64,000 nt of DNA. Origin: an uncultured Raoultella sp. (GTDB lineage: Bacteria > Pseudomonadota > Gammaproteobacteria > Enterobacterales > Enterobacteriaceae). The position numbers were made by a program, and so were the translations under genes. The notes under the pieces were generated by a model. The model was given only the letters and a program-made list of their open reading frames with translations, was not told the origin of the DNA and did no database searches. Position 1 is the stretch's first letter, and the number at the start of each line of letters is the position of its first letter. Where the stretch lies: assembly GCA_900759445.1 (NCBI GenBank), contig CAAEVH010000010.1:71337-135336 (forward strand). Direction: 5' to 3'. Shown here one piece after another: positions 29,992-41,504 of this stretch.

Positions 29992-30741
29992 CTAACTCCC
30001 GCAGACCTCACAGGTGGGATTGCGCATCAGCTTCATTTCGCGAAACTGGCAGGTCATGGCGTCGTACATGACGATTTTTCCTGAAGCCGGTTTACCGTAG
30101 TTAGCCAGTAGCTTAATGGCTTCCATCGCCTGTAACGAGCCGATCACGCCGATCAGCGGGGCCATCACTCCGGCCTCTACGCAGGTCAGGGCGTTTTCAC
30201 CGAACAGACGGCTCAGGCAACGGTAGCAGGGCTCTCCTTCCTGGTAGGTAAATACGGTAATTTGTCCTTCCATGCGAATTGCCGCACCGGAAACCAACGG
30301 AATCCTGGCGGCGAAGCATCCGGCATTCAACTGATTGCGGATGCTGACATTATCCGTACAGTCCAGCACCAAATCGTGTTCGGTAATAAGCGTGTGAATC
30401 TCGCTCTCGTCCAGCAGGGCATTCACCGGCGTAATGGCGATATAAGGGTTAATCCGCGCCAGTGCGTCGCGGGCGGATAGTACTTTTGGCTGTCCAACGG
30501 TCGCATCGCTGTGCAGCGTCTGGCGCTGGAGGTTCGACACGGAGACTGTGTCAAAGTCGAGCAAGGTTAAATGCCCGACGCCAGCGCCTGCAAGGTACTG
30601 AGTTGCTGCGCATCCCAGTCCCCCCACACCAACGACCAGTACCCGCGCGTCCTTGAGCGCTTCCTGACCTTCGAAATCGAAGCCGCGCAGAATGATTTGC
30701 CGGTTATAGCGCATCATCTCCTGGTCGCTGAGTTCTGCCAT
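29992..30741 (-). CDS. moeB: Molybdopterin-synthase adenylyltransferase MoeB
   Basis: This 249-residue E1-like enzyme adenylates the C-terminal glycine of MoaD so that it can receive sulphur for molybdopterin dithiolene formation. It has the ATP-binding GVGGLGCAATQYLAGAGVG near residue 35 and the acidic TLLDFD. The structural zinc is held by CYRC near residue 172 and CEVCGS at the C-terminus. The ATG overlaps the moeA stop (TAATG), so the two are translationally coupled as moeA-moeB. Confidence 0.97.
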   Translation of the reverse strand: MAELSDQEMMRYNRQIILRGFDFEGQEALKDARVLVVGVGGLGCAATQYLAGAGVGHLTLLDFDTVSVSNLQRQTLHSDATVGQPKVLSARDALARINPYIAITPVNALLDESEIHTLITEHDLVLDCTDNVSIRNQLNAGCFAARIPLVSGAAIRMEGQITVFTYQEGEPCYRCLSRLFGENALTCVEAGVMAPLIGVIGSLQAMEAIKLLANYGKPASGKIVMYDAMTCQFREMKLMRNPTCEVCGS

Positions 30742-31976
30742 TACAGGCCTCCAAACAGTGCGTTAAACGGCTCGACCTCAACCCATTCGCCGGCTTCGAC
30801 GTTACCGCGATCGCGCTCCAGCACGATAAAACAGTTACCCTGGCTAAAAGAGCTAAAAATATGCGAGCCCTGGTGCCCGGTAGTGGTGACTTCCAGTTCG
30901 CCTTCAGCGGTACGCTGCAATACGCCGCGCTGAAAATCCAGACGGCCAGGTGTTTTCTTCAGGCGTGAGGCGGTGCGCACGCGCTGGCGAGGCGGCAGTC
31001 CACAGGCGGTGTTGCCGCTGAGTTTCGCCAGGAGCGGTTGTACCAGTTGATAAAAGGTGAGGGCCGCAGACACTGGATTACCCGGCAGACCGCAAAACCA
31101 GCTGTTGCTCAGTTTGCCAAACGCGAACGGTTTGCCCGGTTTGATAGCCAGCTTCCAGAAGGCAATTTCTCCCAGCTCTTCCAGAATAGTTTTAGTGTAA
31201 TCCGCTTCGCCTACTGAAACGCCGCCGGAACTGATGACGACATCGGCCTGGCTGTCGGCTTCGATAAACGCGGCGCGCAGCGCGTTGGGATCGTCGCGAA
31301 TAATCCCCAGGTTGATCACTTCGCAGCCCAACTGTTGCAGCATCAGGTGAACGGTCAGACGGTTAGTGTCATAAATCTGCCCGTCTCCCAGCGGCTGACC
31401 TGGTAACTGCAGTTCATCACCGGTAGAGAACAGCGCCACGCGGACTTTGCGTACAACGGGAGCATCGGCAACACCGAGCGAAGCCAGAACGGGAAGCTCG
31501 CCGGTTGTCAGGCGAGTCCCGGCGGGAAACACCACCGCGCCGTTTGCAATATCTTCACCGCGCAGACGAATATTTTGCCCGCGGCGGACTTCGGCGGTAA
31601 AACGCACTCCGTCGTCAGTTTGTTCCGTTTGCTCCTGCATCACCACCGCTTCACAACCAGCAGGCACTGGGGCGCCGGTCATAATACGGATGCAGGTTCC
31701 CGCAGGCCACTCGCCATGGAAAGGCTGACCGGCAAAGGCTTTACCCGCCACCGCAAGCGGCTGATCAGATTGTAAATCGGCTAATCGTACCGCATAGCCA
31801 TCCATTGCTGAGTTATCGAATCCCGGTACATCAATGGGGGAGACAACGTCGGTGGCCAGAATGCGGCCAAAGCATTGAACCAGCGGCAGCGTTTCGACGG
31901 CGGTGAGCGGGGTAATACGCGAAAGCATCTGAGAGAGAGCCGTTTCAAGCGGCATCAGTCCGGCGGTAAATTCCAT
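30741..31976 (-). CDS. moeA: Molybdopterin molybdenumtransferase MoeA
   Basis: This 411-residue enzyme inserts molybdate into adenylylated molybdopterin. Family blocks are [14 protein letters not shown] near 55, [10 protein letters not shown] near 95 and the MoCF-domain STGDEL and [12 protein letters not shown] near 240. I chose the ATG at 31976 ([14 protein letters not shown]) because it matches E. coli and has a GAGTC/GGAG region upstream; a longer frame adds seven residues. First gene of moeAB, reading away from aadA. Confidence 0.96.
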   Translation of the reverse strand: MEFTAGLMPLETALSQMLSRITPLTAVETLPLVQCFGRILATDVVSPIDVPGFDNSAMDGYAVRLADLQSDQPLAVAGKAFAGQPFHGEWPAGTCIRIMTGAPVPAGCEAVVMQEQTEQTDDGVRFTAEVRRGQNIRLRGEDIANGAVVFPAGTRLTTGELPVLASLGVADAPVVRKVRVALFSTGDELQLPGQPLGDGQIYDTNRLTVHLMLQQLGCEVINLGIIRDDPNALRAAFIEADSQADVVISSGGVSVGEADYTKTILEELGEIAFWKLAIKPGKPFAFGKLSNSWFCGLPGNPVSAALTFYQLVQPLLAKLSGNTACGLPPRQRVRTASRLKKTPGRLDFQRGVLQRTAEGELEVTTTGHQGSHIFSSFSQGNCFIVLERDRGNVEAGEWVEVEPFNALFGGL

Positions 31977-32152
31977 GAGAAGACTCCTGCGGGGCAAAAT
32001 CGAATCTGCTCATTATGTCAGAAAATGGACGCGGGCAGTATGCTACCTCAGGCTTAGAATCAGATCTGGTAAAGGTTTTGTGTCAGGGATAGCGCAGCAA
32101 GAAGAATGCAGTATAGACTCAATATTTCCGCTCTTTTTTCCCTGGGGGCTAA

Positions 32153-32941
32153 ATGGCTAATATTATTCCAGACGCAATTCGACGACAGGTGGAGGCCGCC
32201 AGTGCGTGCATCCGTCAGATTTTCGAGGGGAATCTCATTGCCCTTCATTTGTATGGCTCTGCGGTTGAAGGCGGCTTAAAACCCCAAAGCGACATTGATT
32301 TATTGGTCACCCTGCGTGAACCAATAAATGCCCGACAAAGAGAAAAACTGATGCAGGATTTGCTGACCATTTCAGCGCCTCCCGGCAACTCCGGGCCATA
32401 TCGTGCGCTGGAAGTGACCGTGGTTCTGCACTCGCAGATCGTGCCGTGGCGATTCCCACCGGCGAGAGAAATGCAGTTTGGCGAATGGTTGCGTGATGAT
32501 ATTCGCGCTGGCGTGTTTGAACCGGCAATGGTGGATGCTGATCTTTCTATTCTGCTGACCCAGGCCCGGCGCGCCAGCGTACCGCTGTTCGGTGAACCGG
32601 CTGAGACGTTATTTAACGTCATTCCGTTTAGCGATGTATTGCAAACATTTCGGCATATCCTTGAGATGTGGCAGAAACCGGCTGATTTAGAGGGGGACGA
32701 GCGTAATATCATCCTTGCTCTGGCACGTATCTGGTATAGCGTGGTTACGGGTAATATTGTCGCTAAAGATGAGGCCGCATCCTGGCTTCTGCCGCAATTA
32801 CCCGCTGAGCATGCTGATTTGCTGCAAGCGGCGCGTGCGGAATATCTGGGGTTAACCAAACATAACTGGGCAGCGTGTATGCCGTCTGTAGAACGCTTTG
32901 TGTTTTATGCAAAAAAACAGATTACCGATCGGCTTGAATAA
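32153..32941 (+). CDS. aadA: ANT(3'')-(9)-type aminoglycoside nucleotidyltransferase (chromosomal AadA)
   Basis: This 262-residue protein is related to Salmonella AadA, which adenylylates streptomycin and spectinomycin. The nucleotidyltransferase motif LYGSAVEGGLKPQSDIDLL holds D47 and D49 for metal binding; E87 is the catalytic base, W112, W173 and D178 are streptomycin/spectinomycin contacts, and D182 is retained. The helical C-terminal domain is complete. It lies between moeA and iaaA, neighbours that are adjacent in E. coli. No attC, integrase or IS is visible nearby, so it is a resident gene, not an integron cassette. Its own expression and resistance level cannot be judged. Confidence 0.9.
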   Translation: MANIIPDAIRRQVEAASACIRQIFEGNLIALHLYGSAVEGGLKPQSDIDLLVTLREPINARQREKLMQDLLTISAPPGNSGPYRALEVTVVLHSQIVPWRFPPAREMQFGEWLRDDIRAGVFEPAMVDADLSILLTQARRASVPLFGEPAETLFNVIPFSDVLQTFRHILEMWQKPADLEGDERNIILALARIWYSVVTGNIVAKDEAASWLLPQLPAEHADLLQAARAEYLGLTKHNWAACMPSVERFVFYAKKQITDRLE

Positions 32942-33133
32942 TTTAGCACCAACGTCGAGAGATCTCCTTTCCGTTAAACACATCTGAATGACCTGATGAG
33001 ACGGGGTGTGAGGTGCGGGCCTTTACCTTTACATGACGTCTGCATCTTTCTATATTCAAAAATCGAATCAATAAGTCACCGAAATTCTGATATTTATAAC
33101 CCCCCGGTACCCGCCACCTAATGGACGAATAAA

Positions 33134-34099
33134 ATGGGTAAAGCAGTCATTGCAATTCACGGCGGCGCAGGGGCTATCACCCGCGCGTTACTGAGCCAGG
33201 AGCAAGAATTGCGTTATATACAAGCGCTGTCGGATATCGTTGAAACCGGCCAGCGGATGCTTGAAGACGGTCGTAGCGCACTGGATGTGGTCACCGAAGC
33301 CGTGCGTTTGTTGGAAGAGTGTCCGTTGTTTAATGCCGGAATTGGCGCGGTGTATACCCGTGATGAAACCCATGAACTGGACGCCTGTGTGATGGACGGT
33401 AATACGCTAAACGCGGGAGCCGTCGCCGGGGTTAGCCATCTGCGCAATCCAATTCTCGCGGCTCGCCTGGTGATGGAGCACAGCCCCCACGTCATGATGA
33501 TAGGTGAAGGGGCTGAAAACTTTGCCATTGCGCAGGGTATGGAGCGCGTTTCGGCGGATATTTTCTCGACGCCAGAACGCTACGCTCAACTGCTGGCAGC
33601 GCAATCGGCGGGTGAAACTGTGCTGGATCATAGCGCGACCCCGTTGGATGAAAACAACAAAATGGGTACTGTGGGTGCGGTCGCGCTGGATATGTTTGGC
33701 AATCTGGCGGCGGCAACATCGACCGGCGGGATGACCAACAAATTACCGGGGCGGGTAGGTGACAGTCCGCTGGTCGGCGCTGGCTGCTATGCCAATAACG
33801 CAAGTGTGGCCGTTTCCTGCACCGGAACCGGTGAAGTCTTTATTCGTGCGCTGGCGGCCTATGACATTGCGGCGTTGATGGACTATGGCGGCCTGAGTTT
33901 ATCGGAGGCGTGCGAACGCGTAGTAATGGAAAAATTACCGGCGCTCGGCGGTAGCGGCGGTTTAATTGCCGTCGATCACGAGGGCAACGTCGCCTTGCCG
34001 TTTAACAGCGAAGGCATGTACCGTGCCTGGGGATATGCAGGCGATACGCCAACCACCGGTATTTATCGGGAAAAAGGAGATACCGTTGCCACACAGTGA
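33134..34099 (+). CDS. iaaA: Isoaspartyl peptidase / L-asparaginase IaaA
   Basis: This 321-residue Ntn-hydrolase precursor cleaves isoaspartyl dipeptides and has weak asparaginase activity. Self-cleavage before T179 ([13 protein letters not shown]) creates alpha and beta subunits, with the Thr as nucleophile. Substrate contacts lie in [11 protein letters not shown] near 210 and CTGTGE near 230. It is first of the iaaA-gsiABCD operon and its end overlaps gsiA by 14 bases, suggesting shared peptide/glutathione-degradation function. Confidence 0.97.
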   Translation: MGKAVIAIHGGAGAITRALLSQEQELRYIQALSDIVETGQRMLEDGRSALDVVTEAVRLLEECPLFNAGIGAVYTRDETHELDACVMDGNTLNAGAVAGVSHLRNPILAARLVMEHSPHVMMIGEGAENFAIAQGMERVSADIFSTPERYAQLLAAQSAGETVLDHSATPLDENNKMGTVGAVALDMFGNLAAATSTGGMTNKLPGRVGDSPLVGAGCYANNASVAVSCTGTGEVFIRALAAYDIAALMDYGGLSLSEACERVVMEKLPALGGSGGLIAVDHEGNVALPFNSEGMYRAWGYAGDTPTTGIYREKGDTVATQ

Positions 34100-35957
34100 T
34101 GAGCTTGACGCCAGCGACGTGCTGGCAGTCAGCAACCTGAACATTGCCTTTGAGCAGGAGCAACAGCGCATCAGTGCGGTGCGTAATCTGTCATTTCGCC
34201 TGAAGCGTGGTGAAACGCTGGCGATAGTGGGCGAATCCGGTTCAGGAAAGTCGGTAACAGCCTTGTCGCTGATGCGTTTGATTGAACAGTCAGGCGGCGA
34301 GGTGAGCTGCGATGAAATGCTCCTTCGACGCCGTAACCGACAGGTTATTGAGCTGGGTGAACAGAGCGCGTCGCGGATGCGTCACGTGCGTGGCGCGGAT
34401 ATCGCCATGATCTTCCAGGAGCCCATGACATCGCTTAATCCGGTATTTACCGTGGGTGAGCAGATTGCTGAGTCAATCCGTTTGCATCAGGGGGCCAGCC
34501 ACGAAGAGGCGATGGTGGAAGCGAAACGGATGCTCGACCAGGTGCGTATTCCTGAGGCGAAGGCTATTTTATCGCGCTATCCGCACCAGCTTTCTGGCGG
34601 CATGCGCCAGCGGGTAATGATCGCCATGGCGCTATCGTGTCGCCCTGCGGTTTTAATTGCCGATGAACCGACCACCGCGCTGGATGTCACTATTCAGGCA
34701 CAGATCCTGCAACTGATAAAAGTGCTGCAGCAGGATATGTCGATGGGAGTGATCTTTATTACCCACGATATGGGCGTCGTGGCGGATATTGCCGATCGCG
34801 TGCTGGTGATGTATCAGGGCGAGGCGGTAGAAACCGGCAGCGTTGAGCAGATTTTTCACGCTCCCCAGCATCCTTACACCAAAGCGCTGCTGGCAGCCGT
34901 GCCGCAGCTTGGGGCGATGACCGGACAAGCGTACCCGCGCCGGTTTCCACTCATTTCATTACACGATCCCAGCCATGTAGAACCACAGACTGAACAGGAT
35001 ACCGTGGTTGAAGGCGAGCCTATTTTGCAGGTACGTAATCTGGTGACGCGTTTTCCGCTGCGCAGCGGCATTCTTAATCGGGTGACCCGCGAGGTGCATG
35101 CGGTGGAAAACGTCAGCTTTGACCTGTGGCCCGGAGAGACGCTCTCGCTGGTGGGGGAGTCGGGCTGCGGGAAATCCACCACCGGTCGGGCGCTGCTACG
35201 TCTGGTCGAGTCTCAACGTGGGGAGATTGTTTTCAACGGACAGCGTATCGATACCCTGGCCGCCAGTAAGCTACAGCCGCTGCGTCGGGATATTCAATTT
35301 ATCTTCCAGGACCCCTATGCTTCGCTCGATCCGCGTCAAACCGTGGGATATTCCATTTTAGAACCGCTGCGGGTGCATGGGCTACTGCAAGGCGATGCGG
35401 CGGCAAAACGGGTTGCATGGCTGCTGGAACGCGTAGGATTGCTCCCTGAGCATGCCTGGCGCTATCCGCATGAGTTTTCCGGTGGGCAGCGTCAGCGGAT
35501 CTGTATTGCCCGGGCGCTGGCGCTCAATCCCAAGGTGATTATTGCCGATGAGTCAGTCTCGGCGCTGGATGTCTCAATTCGCGGGCAAATTATCAACCTG
35601 TTGCTCGACCTCCAACGAGAAATGGGGATTGCGTACCTGTTTATTTCCCACGATATGGCGGTGGTGGAGCGGATCAGTCATCGGGTGGCGGTGATGTACC
35701 TTGGGCAAATCGTCGAGATCGGCACCCGACGCGCGGTGTTTGAAAATCCGCAGCATCCGTACACCCGCAAACTGATGGCGGCAGTCCCGGTCGCCGATCC
35801 CTCACATCACCGGCCCCAGCGCGTGCTGCTGTCGGATGATATCCCCAGTAATATCCGCAAACGCGGTGAAGAGATTTCCCCCGTTTCACTCCAGCTAGTT
35901 GGTCCGGGGCATTATGTTGCGCGTGGGCAACCAGAAAATGCGCTTTCGCGTTTATAA
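34086..35957 (+). CDS. gsiA: Glutathione ABC transporter ATP-binding protein GsiA
   Basis: This 623-residue fused ATPase has two ABC domains: Walker A GESGSGKS near residue 48 and GESGCGKST near 356, signatures LSGGMRQR and FSGGQRQR, and Walker B blocks VLIADEPTT and VIIADESVS. Each domain carries a C-terminal oligopeptide-transport extension. I chose the TTG at 34086 by agreement with E. coli (MPHSDELDA); it overlaps the end of iaaA. The frame is open further upstream inside iaaA, but that is a shadow. GsiABCD imports glutathione. Confidence 0.96.
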   Translation: MPHSDELDASDVLAVSNLNIAFEQEQQRISAVRNLSFRLKRGETLAIVGESGSGKSVTALSLMRLIEQSGGEVSCDEMLLRRRNRQVIELGEQSASRMRHVRGADIAMIFQEPMTSLNPVFTVGEQIAESIRLHQGASHEEAMVEAKRMLDQVRIPEAKAILSRYPHQLSGGMRQRVMIAMALSCRPAVLIADEPTTALDVTIQAQILQLIKVLQQDMSMGVIFITHDMGVVADIADRVLVMYQGEAVETGSVEQIFHAPQHPYTKALLAAVPQLGAMTGQAYPRRFPLISLHDPSHVEPQTEQDTVVEGEPILQVRNLVTRFPLRSGILNRVTREVHAVENVSFDLWPGETLSLVGESGCGKSTTGRALLRLVESQRGEIVFNGQRIDTLAASKLQPLRRDIQFIFQDPYASLDPRQTVGYSILEPLRVHGLLQGDAAAKRVAWLLERVGLLPEHAWRYPHEFSGGQRQRICIARALALNPKVIIADESVSALDVSIRGQIINLLLDLQREMGIAYLFISHDMAVVERISHRVAVMYLGQIVEIGTRRAVFENPQHPYTRKLMAAVPVADPSHHRPQRVLLSDDIPSNIRKRGEEISPVSLQLVGPGHYVARGQPENALSRL

Positions 35958-35985
35958 CAGGCAGGCAGGGTTTAAGGAGAATAAC

Positions 35986-37524
35986 ATGACAAAAATTGTT
36001 GCTCGAAAATGGCTGGTTGCTGTGGGAGTGGCCTCTGCGCTGGCCGCCACACCTGGCTGGGCTGCCAAAGATGTAGTCGTGGCGGTAGGATCCAATTTCA
36101 CCACCCTCGATCCCTACGACGCAAACGACACGTTGTCGCAGGCGGTAGCGAAGTCCTTTTACCAGGGGCTGTTTGGCCTTGATAAAGAGATGAAGCTGAA
36201 AAATGTACTGGCGGAGAGTTATACGGTTTCTGATGATGGCCTGACTTATACCCTTAAGCTGCGACAGGGTGTGAAGTTTCAGGACGGCACCGACTTCAAC
36301 GCCGATGCGGTTAAAGCTAACCTCGACCGGGCCAGCAACCCGGAAAACCATCTGAAACGCTACAACCTGTATAAGAATATCGATAAAACCGAGGTCGTCG
36401 ATCCGTCGACGGTGAAGATAACGCTGAAGCAGCCGTTCTCTGCATTTATCAATATTCTGGCGCACCCGGCTACGGCGATGATCTCTCCCGCCGCGCTGGA
36501 GAAATACGGCAAGGAGATCGGTTTCCATCCCGTGGGGACCGGGCCGTATCAGCTTGAGACCTGGAATCAGACGGATTTTGTAAAGGTTAAGAAGTTCGCG
36601 GGTTACTGGCAGCAAGGGCTGCCAAAGCTGGATACGATTACCTGGCGTCCGGTGACCGACAACAACACGCGTGCGGCAATGCTGCAGACCGGGGAAGCGC
36701 AGTTTGCCTTCCCGATCCCTTACGAGCAGGCGGCGCTACTGGCGAAGAATAAAAACCTGGAACTGGTGGCCAGTCCGTCTATTATGCAGCGTTACATCAG
36801 CATGAACGTCACGCAAAAACCGTTCGATAACCCGAAGGTGCGTGAAGCGCTGAATTATGCCATCAACCGTCAGGCGCTGGTGAAAGTGGCGTTTGCCGGT
36901 TACGCGACGCCAGCAACCGGCGTTCTCCCTCCGTCGATCGCCTATGCGCAAAGCTATACGCCATGGCCATACGACCCGGCAAAAGCGCGCGAACTGCTGA
37001 AAGAAGCGGGTTATCCGAACGGTTTTACCACCACGCTATGGTCTTCTCATAACCATAGTACCGCGCAGAAAGTGCTGCAATTTACCCAGCAGCAACTGGC
37101 GCAGGTGGGCGTTAAGGCTCAGGTGACGGCGATGGATGCCGGTCAGCGCGCGGCGCAAGTCGAAGGTAAAGCGCAGAAAGAGAGCGGGGTACGCATGTTC
37201 TACACCGGCTGGTCTGCCTCTACGGGGGAAGCAGACTGGGCGCTGTCACCGCTGTTTGCATCTCAAAACTGGCCGCCAACGCTGTTTAATACGGCGTTCT
37301 ACAGCAATAAGCAGGTGGACAGTGATTTAGCGGCAGCGTTGCAAACCAACGATCCGGCCCAGAAAGCGAAGCTGTACAAGGATGCGCAGGATATTATCTG
37401 GAAAGAGTCGCCGTGGATCCCACTGGTAGTGGAACAACTGATTTCGGCGCACAACACCAGATTGACCGGGTTCTGGATCATGCCGGATACCGGATTTAGC
37501 TTTGATGATGCGGATTTAAAATAA
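35986..37524 (+). CDS. gsiB: Glutathione-binding periplasmic protein GsiB
   Basis: This 512-residue precursor of the SBP_bac_5 (oligopeptide-binding) fold has a signal peptide ([26 protein letters not shown]). The mature chain contains the family segments [16 protein letters not shown] and [16 protein letters not shown]. The ATG at 35986 follows TAAGGAGAATAAC. The first 25 residues differ from E. coli while the rest is nearly identical, as usual for signal peptides. A hairpin after the stop precedes gsiC. Confidence 0.96.
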   Translation: MTKIVARKWLVAVGVASALAATPGWAAKDVVVAVGSNFTTLDPYDANDTLSQAVAKSFYQGLFGLDKEMKLKNVLAESYTVSDDGLTYTLKLRQGVKFQDGTDFNADAVKANLDRASNPENHLKRYNLYKNIDKTEVVDPSTVKITLKQPFSAFINILAHPATAMISPAALEKYGKEIGFHPVGTGPYQLETWNQTDFVKVKKFAGYWQQGLPKLDTITWRPVTDNNTRAAMLQTGEAQFAFPIPYEQAALLAKNKNLELVASPSIMQRYISMNVTQKPFDNPKVREALNYAINRQALVKVAFAGYATPATGVLPPSIAYAQSYTPWPYDPAKARELLKEAGYPNGFTTTLWSSHNHSTAQKVLQFTQQQLAQVGVKAQVTAMDAGQRAAQVEGKAQKESGVRMFYTGWSASTGEADWALSPLFASQNWPPTLFNTAFYSNKQVDSDLAAALQTNDPAQKAKLYKDAQDIIWKESPWIPLVVEQLISAHNTRLTGFWIMPDTGFSFDDADLK

Positions 37525-37533
37525 GCTATTCAT

Positions 37534-37557
37534 CCGGCCCCGCCACGCAGGGGCCGG
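37534..37557 (+). promoter_or_regulatory. Stem-loop between gsiB and gsiC
   Basis: CCGGCCCC (37534-37541) and GGGGCCGG (37550-37557) form a perfect 8-bp GC stem. No T tract follows. It likely protects or punctuates the gsiB message, giving more binding protein than permease. Confidence 0.65.
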
Positions 37558-37570
37558 CGAAGGGAGTGTG

Positions 37571-38491
37571 ATGCTTAACTATGTTTTCAAGCGCCTGCTG
37601 GGGTTGATTCCAACTCTGTTGATCGTAGCGGTGCTGGTATTTTTATTTGTTCACCTGCTACCAGGCGATCCGGCCCGGCTGATTGCCGGACCGGAGGCTG
37701 ATGCTGAGGTGATCGAACTGGTGCGTCAGCAGTTGGGTCTGGACCAGCCGCTGCATATTCAGTTCTGGCATTACATTACTAACGTGTTGCAAGGCGATTT
37801 TGGAACCTCAATGGTTTCTCGTCGCCCGGTTTCCGAAGAGATAGCCAGTCGTTTTATGCCATCGCTCTGGCTGACCATTGCCAGCATGGCGTGGGCGGTG
37901 TTATTCGGCATGACGGCAGGGATCATTGCTGCTGTATGGCGTAATCGTTGGCCGGACAGATTGAGTATGACGCTCGCCGTCACCGGGATCTCTTTCCCGG
38001 CGTTTGCGCTCGGCATGCTGCTCATGCAGATATTCTCCGTTGAGCTTGGCTGGTTACCCACCGTTGGCGCTGATACCTGGCGGCACTATATCCTCCCGTC
38101 TATTACCCTGGGTGCGGCGGTGGCTGCGGTGTTAGCCCGGTTTACCCGCGCTTCGTTTGTCGATGTGCTCAGTGAAGACTATATGCGTACCGCGCGGGCC
38201 AAAGGGGTGAGTGAAACCTGGGTGGTGTTAAAACATGGTTTGCGTAATGCGATGATCCCGGTGGTCACCATGATGGGGCTACAGTTTGGCTTTTTGCTTG
38301 GCGGCTCAATTGTCGTTGAGAAGGTGTTTAACTGGCCAGGGCTTGGGCGGCTGTTGGTGGACTCAGTCGAAATGCGCGACTACCCGGTGATTCAGGCCGA
38401 GGTGCTGTTGTTTTCTCTGGAGTTTATTCTTATTAACTTAGTGGTGGATGTGCTCTATGCCGCCATTAATCCGGCTATCAGGTACAAGTAA
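37571..38491 (+). CDS. gsiC: Glutathione ABC transporter permease GsiC
   Basis: This 306-residue inner-membrane permease (DppB/OppB type) has about six helices and the EAA loop [20 protein letters not shown] near residue 205. The start is the ATG at 37571, preceded by GAAGGGAGTG; a GTG one codon upstream is an alternative. It ends three bases before gsiD. Confidence 0.96.
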   Translation: MLNYVFKRLLGLIPTLLIVAVLVFLFVHLLPGDPARLIAGPEADAEVIELVRQQLGLDQPLHIQFWHYITNVLQGDFGTSMVSRRPVSEEIASRFMPSLWLTIASMAWAVLFGMTAGIIAAVWRNRWPDRLSMTLAVTGISFPAFALGMLLMQIFSVELGWLPTVGADTWRHYILPSITLGAAVAAVLARFTRASFVDVLSEDYMRTARAKGVSETWVVLKHGLRNAMIPVVTMMGLQFGFLLGGSIVVEKVFNWPGLGRLLVDSVEMRDYPVIQAEVLLFSLEFILINLVVDVLYAAINPAIRYK

Positions 38492-38493
38492 GG

Positions 38494-39405
38494 ATGCGAT
38501 TTTTTAACTGGCGCCGACAGGCGATTTTAAATGCGATGCCCCTTGTTAAGCCTGAGCAGATACGCACGCCGTGGCATGAATTCTGGCGTCGTTTCCGTCG
38601 CCAGCGCATGGCGATGTTAGCGGGGTTATTTGTCGTGCTGTTGATAATGGTGGCGATTTTTGCTCGCTGGTTAACGCCATTTGATGCCGAGAATTACTTC
38701 GATTATGACCGTCTGAATGACGGACCGTCGATGCTGCACTGGTTCGGCGTTGACTCGCTGGGGCGGGATATTTTTAGCCGCGTGCTGGTGGGGGCGCAAA
38801 TCTCGCTGGCGGCGGGGGTCTTTGCCGTATTTATTGGCGCAGCGATTGGCACCGTGCTGGGTCTGCTGGCGGGATACTACGAAGGCTGGTGGGATCGACT
38901 GATTATGCGTATCTGCGATGTGCTGTTCGCCTTTCCGGGTATTTTGCTGGCGATAGCCGTGGTCGCTGTGCTGGGCAGCGGCATTGCAAACGTGATTATT
39001 GCCGTGGCCATTTTCTCCATTCCGGCCTTCGCGCGGCTGGTGCGCGCAAATACGCTGGTGCTAAAGCAGCAGACCTTTATTGAATCCGCGCGCAGTATCG
39101 GTGCCAGCGATGCGACCATCATCTTCAACCATATCTTGCCGGGTACGGTTTCATCGATCGTGGTCTTTTTTACCATGCGAATTGGCACGTCGATTATCTC
39201 TGCCGCGAGCCTGTCATTTCTGGGATTGGGTGCGCAGCCGCCGACCCCGGAGTGGGGGGCAATGCTCAATGAAGCCCGCGCTGATATGGTGATCGCGCCG
39301 CACGTGGCGATTTTCCCGGCGGTGGCGATATTCCTGACGGTGCTGGCGTTTAACTTACTGGGAGATGGTCTGCGCGACGCGCTGGACCCGAAAATTAAAG
39401 GATAA
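38494..39405 (+). CDS. gsiD: Glutathione ABC transporter permease GsiD
   Basis: This 303-residue inner-membrane permease (DppC/OppC type) has a long N-terminal cytoplasmic segment, six helices and the EAA loop [20 protein letters not shown] near 200. It pairs with GsiC. It is the last gene of the operon. In E. coli yliE and yliF come next; here a REP element and then the convergent rimO follow immediately. Confidence 0.96.
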   Translation: MRFFNWRRQAILNAMPLVKPEQIRTPWHEFWRRFRRQRMAMLAGLFVVLLIMVAIFARWLTPFDAENYFDYDRLNDGPSMLHWFGVDSLGRDIFSRVLVGAQISLAAGVFAVFIGAAIGTVLGLLAGYYEGWWDRLIMRICDVLFAFPGILLAIAVVAVLGSGIANVIIAVAIFSIPAFARLVRANTLVLKQQTFIESARSIGASDATIIFNHILPGTVSSIVVFFTMRIGTSIISAASLSFLGLGAQPPTPEWGAMLNEARADMVIAPHVAIFPAVAIFLTVLAFNLLGDGLRDALDPKIKG

Positions 39406-39413
39406 ATCACAGG

Positions 39414-39441
39414 GCCGGATAAGAGGTAACGCTTATCCGGC
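39414..39441. repeat. REP palindrome between gsiD and rimO
   Basis: GCCGGATAAG (39414-39423) and CTTATCCGGC (39432-39441) form a perfect 10-bp stem around AGGTAACG. It lies between convergent genes at the point where yliEF are missing relative to E. coli. Confidence 0.8.
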
Positions 39442-39462
39442 CTACAGTTGGGTTGCGCTTAT

Positions 39463-40788
39463 TTAAACGCGGGTGCCCCACAGATCGTATTCATCAGCGT
39501 TTTCGACCTTCACGCGGATGATATCGCCAGGTTTCACCTTGGTTTCGCCATTCAGGTATACCGCGCCGTCGATTTCCGGGGCGTCAGCCATGCTGCGGCC
39601 AATCGCGCCTTCTTCGTCAACTTCATCAACGATAACCAGAATTTCGCGGCCCACTTTCTCCTGCAAACGTTCAGCGGAGATTTGCTGTTGCAATTGCATA
39701 AAGCGGTTCCAGCGTTCCTCTTTCACCTCTTCCGGGATTTGGTCCGGCAGGTCATTGGCGCCAGCGCCTTCTACCGGGCTGTATTTAAAGCAGCCCACGC
39801 GGTCCAGACGCGCTTCCTTCAGGAAGTCGAGCAGCATCTGGAAGTCTTCTTCCGTTTCACCCGGGAAACCGACAATGAAGGTTGAGCGCAGCGTCAGTTC
39901 AGGGCAGATTTCACGCCACTGTTTGATGCGTGCAAGTTGTCTGTCCACGGAGCCTGGGCGTTTCATCAGCTTAAGAATACGCGGGCTGGCATGCTGCAGC
40001 GGGATGTCCAGATACGGCAGGATTTTCCCTTCCGCCATCAGTGGGATCACGTCATCAACGTGCGGGTAGGGGTAGACGTAATGCAGACGAGTCCAGATCC
40101 CCAGTTTTGATAACTGCTCGCACAGATCAACCATGCTGGTTTTGACCGGCTCGCCGTTATGGAAACCGGTGCGATGCTTCACATCCACGCCGTACGCGGA
40201 GGTATCCTGAGAAATGACCAGTATCTCTTTCACGCCCGCATCCACCAGACGTTTGGCTTCGCTGAGGACATCGCCAATCGGACGGCTCACCAGATCGCCA
40301 CGCATCGACGGAATAATGCAGAACGTGCAGCGGTGGTTGCAGCCTTCAGAAATTTTCAGATAGGCATAATGACGCGGAGTAAGCTTGACGCCCTGTTCAG
40401 GAACCAGGCTCAGGAACGGGTTGTGCTTTGGTTTGGGCACATAGTGGTGAACGTGCTCCAGAACCTGTTCGTAGCTATGCGGCCCGGTGATTTCCAGCAC
40501 CTTCGGGTGGACTTCACGGATCTGATCGACTTTCGCGCCCAGACAGCCGGTGACGATCACCTTGCCGTTTTCGTTCAGCGCTTCGCCGATTGCTTCCAGC
40601 GACTCCTGAACCGCGCTGTCGATAAAGCCACAGGTGTTAACGATAACCATATCCGCGTCGTCGTAGCTTGGCACAACATCATAGCCTTCGGTACGAAGTT
40701 CGGTCAGGATGCGTTCAGAATCGACGAGGTTTTTCGGGCAGCCGAGGGAGACAAAGCCGATTTTCGGCTGGTGGGTTACATTGCTCAT
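39463..40788 (-). CDS. rimO: Ribosomal protein uS12 methylthiotransferase RimO
   Basis: This 441-residue radical-SAM methylthiotransferase modifies Asp88 of uS12. The N-terminal UPF0004 domain carries C17, C53 and C82 for one 4Fe-4S cluster, the radical SAM core has C150, C154 and C157 ([12 protein letters not shown]), and a C-terminal TRAM domain (about 375-441) contacts the protein target. All six cysteines are present. It converges with gsiD across a REP element. Confidence 0.97.
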   Translation of the reverse strand: MSNVTHQPKIGFVSLGCPKNLVDSERILTELRTEGYDVVPSYDDADMVIVNTCGFIDSAVQESLEAIGEALNENGKVIVTGCLGAKVDQIREVHPKVLEITGPHSYEQVLEHVHHYVPKPKHNPFLSLVPEQGVKLTPRHYAYLKISEGCNHRCTFCIIPSMRGDLVSRPIGDVLSEAKRLVDAGVKEILVISQDTSAYGVDVKHRTGFHNGEPVKTSMVDLCEQLSKLGIWTRLHYVYPYPHVDDVIPLMAEGKILPYLDIPLQHASPRILKLMKRPGSVDRQLARIKQWREICPELTLRSTFIVGFPGETEEDFQMLLDFLKEARLDRVGCFKYSPVEGAGANDLPDQIPEEVKEERWNRFMQLQQQISAERLQEKVGREILVIVDEVDEEGAIGRSMADAPEIDGAVYLNGETKVKPGDIIRVKVENADEYDLWGTRV

Positions 40789-41018
40789 AGCGTAAAAATT
40801 GTTCAGTTATTGGAATATTCAGGGCACGGATTCTACAGAGTTCTGAATAAAAATTGTATCGCAATCTCATACCATCAGTCGCCACGCCCGGCGTGGAATT
40901 AAAGATTATTTGTAAATTGTGTTAATTTTCGGTGATGGATTGATCCTGGACACGACTTTGTTCAAAAAATGACCATACTATTAAGTTGCACCATAGTTGG
41001 AAAGAGGAGGAACAAAGT

Positions 41019-41402
41019 ATGGTTGTTGACAGACTGAGAACCGATCTTCTCAACAAATTGATAAACGCCCGTGTCGAACTTGCCGCTTATCTGCTGTTGA
41101 GAAAAGCGAAAGGCTACATGTCAGTCAGCGAGAGCGATCGTCTGCGTGATAATTTTTTTGCACTGAATCGCGAATTGCACGAGCAATCACAGCCTCACGG
41201 TATGCATCTTGATCAGGAAGAGTGGAATGCGCTTCATCGTGCTGAAGGGGCGTTAGCCGCCGCCGCTGTTTGTCTTATGAGTGGACATCACGATTGTCCA
41301 ACTTTTATCGCCGTTAACGCAGAGAAACTGGAAAACTGCCTGACAACGCTGACGCTAAGTATCCAGTGTTTGCAATCTTATCCAACGCTGGAACACGTCT
41401 GA
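41019..41402 (+). CDS. bssR: Biofilm regulator BssR
   Basis: This 127-residue protein regulates biofilm formation through signal secretion in E. coli. It has no known domain beyond its own family; VSESDRLRDNFFALNRELHE and the CLMSGHHDCP segment are conserved. I chose the ATG at 41019, with a strong AAGAGGAGG ribosome-binding site; the longer frame has no counterpart. A clear terminator follows. It reads divergently from rimO. Confidence 0.92.
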   Translation: MVVDRLRTDLLNKLINARVELAAYLLLRKAKGYMSVSESDRLRDNFFALNRELHEQSQPHGMHLDQEEWNALHRAEGALAAAAVCLMSGHHDCPTFIAVNAEKLENCLTTLTLSIQCLQSYPTLEHV

Positions 41403-41405
41403 ATC

Positions 41406-41428
41406 AGGGGGAGGGCGCTCCCCCTTTT
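41406..41428 (+). terminator. Intrinsic terminator of bssR
   Basis: AGGGGGAG (41406-41413) pairs with CTCCCCCT (41418-41425) around GGCG and runs into TTTT. Confidence 0.88.
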
Positions 41429-41504
41429 CGTTAAAATTATGTAAATGTGGCGGGATAATTCCCCTTGCTGGCTACGCTTTATGCAGAGCCATTAAGGAGG
41501 TGTT

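Noticed and set aside
32942..33133. Possible integron attC (59-base element) after aadA
   Set aside because: No inverse-core and core-site pair GTTRRRY is present, and no integrase is nearby.
35674..36615. Minus-strand open frame spanning gsiA and gsiB
   Set aside because: Crosses two genes antisense; no start signal and no family.
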